In this document: piece by piece, positions 1 to 6,122 of the stretch | Numbering within the stretch: position 1 is the first letter of the stretch | How the letters are laid out: each line of letters begins with the position of its first letter | Assembly (NCBI GenBank): GCA_002409145.1 | Contig: DHUL01000033.1 | Span: 1,226 to 11,796 of the forward strand | Direction: 5' to 3' | DNA: 10,571 nt | Source: Bacteroidales bacterium UBA5235 | Lineage (GTDB): Bacteria; Bacteroidota; Bacteroidia; Bacteroidales; VadinHA17 | Made by a program: the position numbers and the translations under genes | The notes under the pieces: model-generated | What the model was told of the DNA's origin: nothing | The model's input: only the letters and a program-made list of their open reading frames with translations | The model's database searches: none

Positions 1-623
1 CTGTCCTGATCGGTGGGCTTGAGCTCCTTTTCCTGGAGATTGACCAGTGATGGTCTTGGTATTACGAGTGTGACCTGTTGATCGTATCCGGTAACATTTT
101 CAACTACATATTCTTCAACACCGAGCGGCATCAACGTCTGGTCTCCACCGGACAGTAAAGGAGAAATCAGTCTTCTGGTGACCTTTACATTTTCAAATTT
201 ATAAGCAATCTCCAGTGAGGGAGTTGCAATGGTCATTGCAATGTTCTCTTTTTCAACAGGAGAAGGATAATAATTTTTTACTGCGGGGATATCATCGGGA
301 AGTTCTGTTTCGCCCGGTAATTTCTGCGTCAGCATAATACAATCATCACCAATGCGAATATAGGGCGCTGAGCCGAACTGAACCGCTTTCTGATTCAACA
401 GGATAAGACGACCGGCCTCGTTAAACCTGTTATATAAACCGTACGGTGAAATACCGATCGAACAGGTAGGCGCGCCCTGCAATGCCACAGTATGCGGAAA
501 CTGAAGACATTTGGACATTCCCTGGAAATGCACTGACATGAAGTTCTCTTCGTAAATCTTTGCGATCTCAGTGCCTTTAATTGTGTAGATATCCTGGATG
601 TTGAAGGATGTTGATTTTGTCAT
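1..623 (-). CDS. N-terminal part of a probable GH116-like glycoside hydrolase (cut by window edge)
   Basis: An open frame runs from the ATG at 621-623 to the left edge without a stop (207 codons); the rest of the gene lies outside. The protein starts MTKSTSFNIQDIYTIKGTEI and has no signal peptide, so it is probably cytoplasmic. The visible part reads like a beta-sandwich domain. The stretch ISPLLSGGDQTLMPLGVEEY followed by VVENVTGYDQQVTLVI resembles the 'SPLIPGD...LPVA...V.N....VEVSL' pattern of the GBA2-type N-terminal domain of GH116 beta-glucosidases/beta-xylosidases. The catalytic domain is not in the window, so family and substrate are inferred from this weak resemblance and from the neighbouring xylan genes. 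It lies 151 bases downstream of the GH3 gene on the same strand. The leader is A-rich (GAGAATAAAATG) with no clear Shine-Dalgarno site. The reading frame is secure; the family call is tentative. Confidence 0.6.
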   Translation of the reverse strand, partial: MTKSTSFNIQDIYTIKGTEIAKIYEENFMSVHFQGMSKCLQFPHTVALQGAPTCSIGISPYGLYNRFNEAGRLILLNQKAVQFGSAPYIRIGDDCIMLTQKLPGETELPDDIPAVKNYYPSPVEKENIAMTIATPSLEIAYKFENVKVTRRLISPLLSGGDQTLMPLGVEEYVVENVTGYDQQVTLVIPRPSLVNLQEKELKPTDQD

Positions 624-705
624 TTTATTCTCGCTTAGTGTTCATTATATTAAAGATAAAAGGAGGGCAAATTGCATACGGTATCACCCATTAGATTAAT
701 CTGAA

Positions 706-737
706 CGCCGGTGTGTGATTTATTATCTTCACCGGCG
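706..737. terminator. Hairpin between GH3 and the GH116-like gene
   Basis: CGCCGGTG (706-713) and CACCGGCG (730-737) form a perfect 8-base-pair GC-rich stem around a 16-base loop. It sits in the 151-base gap downstream of the GH3 stop and could attenuate or end the minus-strand transcript or shape mRNA stability. No clear T-run follows on the minus strand (TTCAGATTAATC comes next), so a classic intrinsic terminator is not proven. Confidence 0.35.
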
Positions 738-774
738 CTCAGCATGTTGATTTAATCTTCCTGTTTTATAAGTC

Positions 775-2610
775 TTAGCACTTTCCTCCCCATACATTAC
801 CTGGTTTTTTCTCCTGCGATTTTTTTGGGGCGGGATCTGGTTCTTCCGGCAGATTCTTTTCAGCACTCAGATCGATCGGCATCCTGGTCGTCGGGTACGG
901 TTTGATTGCTCCAAAAAGGAGATCAACTGAAGCCCTGATTGAGTCGGGTGTACCGGAGAAGTTACAAACGACAGCATCGGCTACCGTTGTGGTTCCCTTC
1001 CTGTAGGGGAAGTTGGTAACGACAACCACAGTATGGCCTGCGGCCTTTAGCGCTTTGACCAGATGGGTATTATTGCCACGCTTTTCAATACGCGCGTAGT
1101 AGTTGGTCATGACCACCAGATCAGCTTCCTTGGCAAGTCGCAGAGCTTCTTCGATGTCTTCCTCTTCAGCATGGAACGGGGCATCGTCGAGAATCAGGTT
1201 AGTGGAATGTTTGACCATTTGCTCACAGAACATATGGGCATGACTGTACATATCCTTTCCGAGAAATTCATAGGGGATGGTTTGCTCGATCACCAGAATT
1301 TTCTTGTCTTTACTCAGGGGCAGCAGCTTTTTATCATCACGGACTACCAGCAGGGCTTTGTGCGCAACTTCCCATGAGAAGTCCCTGTTTTCCTTATTTC
1401 TGACAATCCTGGTGGTTTCCTTCGGATCCATCTTACCGGCTTTTTCAAACAGACCCTGATCGTATTTCCTGCAGAGAAGACGGCGTACAGCATCGTTCAC
1501 GCGCTCTTCAGACAACATTCCGTTCTCGACAGCGCTCTTTATACCGAACAGACATTGTGAGCGGGATTCGTCGTCGGCCTTAAGCAGGATGGTATCCACA
1601 CCGGCTTTGATGGCCATTGCACATGCGAGCGGGAGTGGCCATTTTTTAAGTATAGCGGCCATACCGATGGCGTCGGAAACAATAATACCATTAAATCCCA
1701 TTTCACCTCTCAGTAAATCGGTAAGGATCTTTTTTGAAAGGGTAGCCGGGTACTCTTCATCGTAAGCCGGGAAAATGGTATGCGCTGTCATGAGGGCCGA
1801 TGCGCCGGCGTTAATGCCTGCCTGAAATGCAGCCAGCTCAACTTCCTGCATGCGCTTTTTATCGCCGCGGCATACATCGAGTACATCATGAGCGTCGGTC
1901 GCCGAATCACCACGGCCGGCAAAATGCTTAATGGTTGCGGTGATGCCTGCATCCTCATATCCCCGGACAGTAGCATCGATGAATTTTGAGATCACGCTTA
2001 CATTATCACCGAATGAACGGACACCAATCTCAGGATTCAATGGATTGATATTCACGTCGCATACCGGATGATAGAACTGGGTTACACCAATTGCGGCCAT
2101 CTGACGGCCCATCAGATTTGCAATTTTGTAAGCAAGATCCACATCCCCGATTGCTGTAATACCCATCGGAGGAATAAACTGAAGAACACCGCCGGCAGTA
2201 TAATCGTTCTTGAAATCACCTTCCATATCAATTGTAACATGCAGGGGAATTCCCGAATCACGGTTCATGGCAATTTTCTGCATATTGTTCAGCGCTTCGG
2301 TAAGCTCTTCAGGCGTTACGCTTATGCCAAAGGCGCGGGAGTTGAACCATGTGTGTGCAATGTCGAAATAATCCTTGGGCTTCTTGAAATTCGGATCAAC
2401 CTGTGAGCGTCCCCAATATAGATTTTTACATGTTTCAAGTGCATATGGTTCCAGGCAAATGCCGCCTGCATGCAGTTTAGTAATTTGTTCGATCCCCGAT
2501 GGTGTGGGGATAGCACCTCTCCAGGTGAAGGTCAGCAGCTGGCCGCATTTTTCCAGCAGACTCATCTTCGCGATCTTCGCTGCAATAAAATCATCTCTTT
2601 CTTTTGACAT
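775..2610 (-). CDS. Glycoside hydrolase family 3 enzyme, cytoplasmic, with NagZ-like His/Asp motif
   Basis: This 611-residue protein has a GH3 N-terminal barrel (about 15-385) and a GH3 C-terminal alpha/beta domain (about 415-585), then a Lys/Pro/Glu-rich tail. Visible GH3 marks are DMEG (128-131), GVRSFGDN (196-203), KHFAGRG (228-234) and IIVSDAIGM (309-317), in which D313 is the expected nucleophile. KHFAGRGDSATDAH (228-241) matches the KHFPGHGxxxxDSH loop of NagZ-type GH3 enzymes, with D239/H241 as the acid-base dyad. In known families that dyad marks N-acetylglucosaminidases, whereas plain beta-glucosidases and beta-xylosidases usually lack it. No signal peptide is seen, so it should act on imported oligosaccharides. 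It follows the GH10 xylanase by 71 bases and is probably in the same transcript. The exact substrate (xyloside, glucoside or GlcNAc) cannot be told; the family is clear. Confidence 0.9.
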   Translation of the reverse strand: MSKERDDFIAAKIAKMSLLEKCGQLLTFTWRGAIPTPSGIEQITKLHAGGICLEPYALETCKNLYWGRSQVDPNFKKPKDYFDIAHTWFNSRAFGISVTPEELTEALNNMQKIAMNRDSGIPLHVTIDMEGDFKNDYTAGGVLQFIPPMGITAIGDVDLAYKIANLMGRQMAAIGVTQFYHPVCDVNINPLNPEIGVRSFGDNVSVISKFIDATVRGYEDAGITATIKHFAGRGDSATDAHDVLDVCRGDKKRMQEVELAAFQAGINAGASALMTAHTIFPAYDEEYPATLSKKILTDLLRGEMGFNGIIVSDAIGMAAILKKWPLPLACAMAIKAGVDTILLKADDESRSQCLFGIKSAVENGMLSEERVNDAVRRLLCRKYDQGLFEKAGKMDPKETTRIVRNKENRDFSWEVAHKALLVVRDDKKLLPLSKDKKILVIEQTIPYEFLGKDMYSHAHMFCEQMVKHSTNLILDDAPFHAEEEDIEEALRLAKEADLVVMTNYYARIEKRGNNTHLVKALKAAGHTVVVVTNFPYRKGTTTVADAVVCNFSGTPDSIRASVDLLFGAIKPYPTTRMPIDLSAEKNLPEEPDPAPKKSQEKKPGNVWGGKC

Positions 2611-2616
2611 GGTATT

Positions 2617-2623
2617 TCTCCTT
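2617..2623 (-). promoter_or_regulatory. Strong Shine-Dalgarno site of the GH3 gene
   Basis: On the minus strand AAGGAGA is followed by six bases and then the ATG at 2608-2610. This fixes the GH3 start. The site stands out because the xylanase, transporter and GH116-like genes have A/T-rich leaders without such a site. Confidence 0.7.
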
Positions 2624-2681
2624 ATTATTTAATTTTTTCTGCAATAGTTACGGTTGTCAGATGCGAGCCGGGTTGGTTTCT

Positions 2682-3803
2682 TCATCTTTTTGACTTGTAC
2701 TTTTTCGCCAACTTAATCATTTCATCAACCACACTCTTGGGCTGGTTATTACGGTCGAAAAGCAAAGGATAATCCTTTCTGCCGCGGATCGGGAAATTGT
2801 TTAACCATGATAAGGCGTCATTCAATCCCCAAACAGTGACGCGATCCACTACATCATTGTATTTTAGAAAGAGTTCGAACATATCAAGTACACGTTTATT
2901 CCATTCTTGTTGAACTGAGTCGGGTACAGCTTCACGATAGGGATCCATTTCCTTTGAATAGGTGAAACGAGAAGAAATGTTCGCCCCGGTATACGGACTT
3001 GGAAGAATAGAAATATCCCATTCGGTAATATGAATTTTCACACCGGCAGCTTTAAGTTTCTTAAAACAGGTTTCGGTAGCTTCAAGTGTAGGGGTATCCA
3101 TGTGTATATGTGCCTGAGAACCAACTGCATCAATTCTGCATCCTGCCTCCTTTAATTCTTTTACAAGTTGCACAATTGCATCACATTTTGCCGGAGTTTC
3201 TACATTATAATCGTTGTAGTATAATTCTGCATCAGGGTCGGCTTCATGTGCAAACTGAAAAGCATATTTGATAAAATCCTTGCCCAGTATTTGGTAGAAC
3301 TTACTGTTACGGTATGTGCCGTTGTCTTCAAAAGCTTCGTTGACAACGTCCCAGCCTTTTACCCGACCTTTATAACGACCGACAACTGTATATATGTGTT
3401 GACGCATGCGTTCTTTCAGAACTTCAGGGGTGACATCTTTCCCATTTTCATCAACAAAGAACCATCTGCCTATTTGAGAATGCCAGATAAGACAATGCCC
3501 TGTTATGACCTGCTTGTTTTTTTCCCCAAATGCCACAAATTTGTCTGCGTCTGTCCACTGATATTTGTCTTCTTGTGGATGGATAGGTTGAGGCTTCATA
3601 CAGTTCTCGGCAACAATGGCATTGAACTCTTTAGCAATCAATTCTGATTCTGTGGGATTAATACCGTTTACTTGTTGCATATTAACAGCTACTCCAAAAA
3701 GAAATTTGCCTTTGGTAGCCTCAGCTAATGTCATTTGCGCCATAGTGTATATGTTTGATAGAAAAATAATGGCAATTACTGCAGAGATAGTCTTCGTTTT
3801 CAT
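2682..3803 (-). CDS. Secreted GH10 endo-1,4-beta-xylanase
   Basis: This 373-residue protein hydrolyses beta-1,4 bonds in the xylan backbone. Residues 1-22 form a signal peptide (MKTKTISAVIAIIFLSNIYT, then MA before the likely cut), and there is no lipobox Cys, so it is periplasmic or secreted. A single GH10 barrel fills the rest. Visible family marks are VAENCMKP (64-71), GHCLIWHSQ (102-110), WDVVNEA (151-157; E156 acid/base), GSQAHIH (228-234), ITEWDIS (259-265; E261 nucleophile), WGLNDALSW (325-333) and PLLFD (346-350). No carbohydrate-binding module is attached. The residue after the nucleophile is Trp where Leu is common. The ATG lies 28 bases after the transporter stop, which indicates one operon; the leader is A/T-rich without a Shine-Dalgarno site. 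The family and reaction are secure; preference for glucuronoxylan or arabinoxylan is not visible. Confidence 0.95.
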   Translation of the reverse strand: MKTKTISAVIAIIFLSNIYTMAQMTLAEATKGKFLFGVAVNMQQVNGINPTESELIAKEFNAIVAENCMKPQPIHPQEDKYQWTDADKFVAFGEKNKQVITGHCLIWHSQIGRWFFVDENGKDVTPEVLKERMRQHIYTVVGRYKGRVKGWDVVNEAFEDNGTYRNSKFYQILGKDFIKYAFQFAHEADPDAELYYNDYNVETPAKCDAIVQLVKELKEAGCRIDAVGSQAHIHMDTPTLEATETCFKKLKAAGVKIHITEWDISILPSPYTGANISSRFTYSKEMDPYREAVPDSVQQEWNKRVLDMFELFLKYNDVVDRVTVWGLNDALSWLNNFPIRGRKDYPLLFDRNNQPKSVVDEMIKLAKKYKSKR

Positions 3804-3831
3804 TATGTTCTATTTGTTTAATTAAAATCGG

Positions 3832-5298
3832 TTATGCAACCACTTTTCTCCTGCGAGCACTCAGTTCTGACTCAATTTTTACCTCCATTTTTTTATCAAT
3901 AACATAGAAAAACAATAATCCGACACCTATAAGAAAAGGAATGGCAGGATAGACACTGACAAGCATTTTTGCTCCGGCAGCGACAGTTTCAGGTTGAATA
4001 ATTTCCGTCCCGGCAACTGCACCTTCTATAGGAACATACCCGTACAAACTTAAGATCCAGGCAACCAGAGCGCCTCCGAATGAAAGCCCTGCCTTAAGGC
4101 CTACCATCATAGCAGAAAAGATAATTGCCGTTGCCCTGCGGTTTGTTTTCCATTCCGAATAGTCTGCAACATCAGCAATCATGGCCCAAAGAATCGGGAT
4201 GGTAATTCCATAGGTAAATCCATGCAGCATTTGCGAGGTGAACATTAAGATTACACTCTCGGGCTTGAAAAAGATAAAGATCAGAATAAAAATGGCAGCA
4301 GCAAGTAAGCCATACTTATAAACATCACGTTTACCGTATTTATCTGCGAGCTTTTTTGAAAATGATATTCCGACAAGCATGAAGATTATACCTCCAGCAT
4401 TAAATAAACCAAAGCCAGCAGAAACCGGATCCGATCCAAAGAAATTAATACCTAAACCTGAAAGACCAACAATAACCGGGTTAATAAATTTGGCAAGGGT
4501 AGCTTCATCTACGTAATTATTAAAATAATAGACATAAGATCCTCCTTTCATCGCAAGAGTGGTGAACACCAATATTGTCAGGACAAGCATTATCAGCCAG
4601 GGCCTGTTTTTAGAGAGATCAGACAGGTCATCCTTAAGCGATGATTTTTGTTCCACCGCTGGAATAATACGCTCTCTGGTTGAAAGAAATGATATAATTA
4701 ACAGTACAGTGCCTATGGCAGCCATCCATGTCATTACTGATTCAATCCCGGCGGCTTTGTCTCCGTGGCCGGCATATTCAATAATCGGAAGCATGAATAC
4801 CTGTACAAAGAACTGTGCAAACATCACAGCAACAAAACGATATGATGAGATACTATTTCTTTCTCCCATATCACCGGTTAATACACCGCTCAAAGCTGCA
4901 TACGGAAGGTTGCTGGAAGCATACATCAACAACAAAAGGGTATAAGTTGCTGTAGCATAGAGTAATTTTCCCTTGTATGAAAAATCCGGCGTTGAAAAGG
5001 CAAGTATGGAAACAATGCCAAGAGGAATAGCAGTGAATAATATCCAGGGACGGAATTTGCCCCATCTCGAATTGGTTCTGTCAGCCAGTACGCCAATTAA
5101 TGGATTAAAACCGAATGCCGCAACCAGGCCGACAATTAACATTACTATTGAGGCATCGGTGCTTTTCAACCCAAAAATGTCTGTATAGAAATAAGCTAAA
5201 TAGGTAATTAATGTTTGGAAAACCAGGTTCGCAGCCAGGTCTCCCAGGCTATACCCTATTTTTTCGAACACTGAGATTTTTTGAGAAGTTAGGTTCAT
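3832..5298 (-). CDS. GPH-family (MFS-type) sugar:cation symporter, likely for xylo-oligosaccharides
   Basis: This inner-membrane carrier is of the glycoside-pentoside-hexuronide:cation symporter family (MelB/XynB/XylP relatives). With the start chosen here it has 488 residues and about 12 hydrophobic segments. Family marks are the N-terminal KIGYSLGDLAANLVF (13-27), the loop LADRTNSRWGKFRPW (71-85) matching the GPH D-x4-R-x-G-x2-R pattern, and the late motif MIADVADYSEWKTNRRATAI (373-392). The frame stays open to an ATG at 5352, but the ATG at 5296-5298 gives the standard GPH N-terminus and follows the A-run AATAAAAAAAAT, so it is preferred. It is the first gene of the minus-strand cluster, directly before the xylanase, so import of xylo-oligosaccharides or glucurono-xylo-oligosaccharides is the likely job. 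The substrate is inferred from context only. Confidence 0.9.
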   Translation of the reverse strand: MNLTSQKISVFEKIGYSLGDLAANLVFQTLITYLAYFYTDIFGLKSTDASIVMLIVGLVAAFGFNPLIGVLADRTNSRWGKFRPWILFTAIPLGIVSILAFSTPDFSYKGKLLYATATYTLLLLMYASSNLPYAALSGVLTGDMGERNSISSYRFVAVMFAQFFVQVFMLPIIEYAGHGDKAAGIESVMTWMAAIGTVLLIISFLSTRERIIPAVEQKSSLKDDLSDLSKNRPWLIMLVLTILVFTTLAMKGGSYVYYFNNYVDEATLAKFINPVIVGLSGLGINFFGSDPVSAGFGLFNAGGIIFMLVGISFSKKLADKYGKRDVYKYGLLAAAIFILIFIFFKPESVILMFTSQMLHGFTYGITIPILWAMIADVADYSEWKTNRRATAIIFSAMMVGLKAGLSFGGALVAWILSLYGYVPIEGAVAGTEIIQPETVAAGAKMLVSVYPAIPFLIGVGLLFFYVIDKKMEVKIESELSARRRKVVA

Positions 5299-5464
5299 AT
5301 TTTTTTTATTATAAATTGAATATTTACATACTCTTATTAATCTGACCCCCATATCGCAGAACCAATTAATCCTATTGAAGGCGGTCCAAATAAAAGCTTT
5401 TTCATGGGAAAAACCTTTAGTAAATCTATCAATTTATTTTAAAATTCATTTTTCAAACTATCAA

Positions 5465-5523
5465 AGTCCGGGCAAAAGCCCGGATGATCAAATCAGTCTC
5501 AGGTAACCCGGACTGAAGCCTGG
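5465..5523. repeat. GC-rich hairpin cluster with competing stems
   Basis: TCCGGGC (5467-5473) and GCCCGGA (5478-5484) form a perfect 7-base-pair stem with an AAAA loop. The same left arm, extended as AGTCCGGG (5465-5472), is also an exact inverted match to CCCGGACT (5507-5514). The two stems share bases and cannot form together. A near-copy, CCCGGATGA versus CCCGGACTGA, recurs as a direct repeat. It could be a REP-like element, a terminator/processing hairpin, or a switch in an mRNA leader. No T-run follows on either strand. Confidence 0.5.
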
Positions 5524-5583
5524 AGTTAGTGTTGCAGTATTGTTGTGGTTCATTTAAAAAGGGATACATTCACAATTAATCAC

Positions 5584-5591
5584 TAACTTTG
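5584..5591 (+). promoter_or_regulatory. Possible Bacteroidota-type -7 promoter box facing GH115
   Basis: TAACTTTG matches the TAnnTTTG -7 consensus known for Bacteroidota housekeeping promoters, in an A/T-rich stretch and pointing toward the GH30 remnant and GH115. No TTTG -33 box lies 19-21 bases upstream, so the match may be by chance. Confidence 0.3.
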
Positions 5592-5685
5592 TTTTAATGT
5601 AATACTGATATATAACGTTAGGATTCGGAGGGCCACTGACATAGTACTCCGACAGGGTCACTGCGAGCCCGCAAAAGTAGCAGAT

Positions 5686-6062
5686 ATGCAAGCTGCTCTT
5701 CGAGGATCTGGAACGGATATAATAATGTTCAGGAACAACTCCTATCCGCTGGGATATCCGGCCATGAAAAGCCCTGTATCATGACTGGGCATTCGAACTT
5801 CATATGGTTCAACACGGCATGGTTCATCATCCAAGGCCTCAACGAGGCCAATGCCGCCGGTTATATCTGCCAGCTGATGCCATGGGCAGACTCCGACAAT
5901 CACTCCATGATCAGGCTGAGTTCATCTGGCGCTCATACACTCACGCCTTATCTATTACATGATGAAGCATTTTCAAAGGAGATTGACAAAGGTTATATCA
6001 TAGTTAAAGTATTGTCTCCCTCGGTTCCGAGCCTGTCGGCACTGACAAGTATATTATTCTGA
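5686..6062 (+). pseudogene. Decayed 3' part of a GH30-like (clan GH-A) xylanase
   Basis: Two abutting frames read as one glycosidase C-terminal region. Frame one (to about 5780) gives TDIIMFRNNSYPLGYPAMKS, then P-V. Frame two (from 5781) gives MTGHSNF, NTAWFIIQGLNEANAAGYI, CQLMPWADSDNHSMI, GAHTLTPY and AFSKEIDKGYIIVKV. This follows the GH30 order: '(L/V)WMTEH' nucleophile loop, helix, '(Y/W)QL', 'LTP..Y', 'FSKFIRPGYVRV'. At the junction CCT-GTA-TC-ATG-ACT-GGG-CAT (5773-5792), one lost base (TGG to TC) and GAG to GGG would turn PVWMTEH into the present sequence. A possible third piece (6008-6127, TDKYIILKLKSETTVVLELL) in another frame resembles the GH30 beta-sandwich and ends at 6130, just past the GH115 start. 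No intact 5' half is seen. The alignment is from memory of the family pattern, not a search. Alternative: a 93-codon chance frame. Confidence 0.45.
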
Positions 6063-6122
6063 AACTAAAATCAGAAACAACAGTCGTTCTTGAGCTTTTA
6101 TCAACAAAACAAGACCCCGCTG

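Larger units (their letters stand above)
5299..6122. other. Intergenic region without an intact gene
   Basis: This 824-base stretch divides the minus-strand xylan cluster from the plus-strand GH115 gene. Its left part (to about 5640) is A/T-rich and noncoding apart from a GC-rich hairpin cluster at 5465-5523 and a TAnnTTTG box at 5584-5591. Its right part is GC-richer and carries the decayed GH30-like fragment. The promoter of the minus-strand cluster must lie in its left part, but no box matching CAAAnnTA on this strand (TAnnTTTG on the other) was found. Confidence 0.6.

Noticed and set aside
5299..5352. Upstream ATG (5350-5352) as transporter start
   Set aside because: It adds 18 basic/polar residues not usual in GPH carriers, while ATG 5296-5298 gives the standard N-terminus after an A-rich leader.
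5337..5405. 22-codon minus-strand frame starting MKKLLFGPPSIGLIGSAIW upstream of the transporter
   Set aside because: It looks like the start of a signal peptide and could be a leader peptide or gene scrap, but it is too short, has no ribosome site and no conservation can be judged here.
5296..5480. Minus-strand TAnnTTTG promoter for the xylan cluster
   Set aside because: Only near-misses were found (for example TAGTTTG and TAGATTTA), with -33 spacing that does not fit, so no promoter is called.
5626..5690. GCCACTG and CCCGCAA words resembling a cobalamin riboswitch
   Set aside because: The order of the conserved blocks is wrong, the GGTG/GGGA parts are absent, and the downstream gene on that strand is GH115, not a B12 gene. 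The words fall in or beside the GH30-like remnant.
5783..5960. Third-frame basic peptide resembling a transposase scrap
   Set aside because: Arg/His-rich content arises from reading the GH30-like frame out of phase; no DDE or HTH motif and no terminal inverted repeats are seen.
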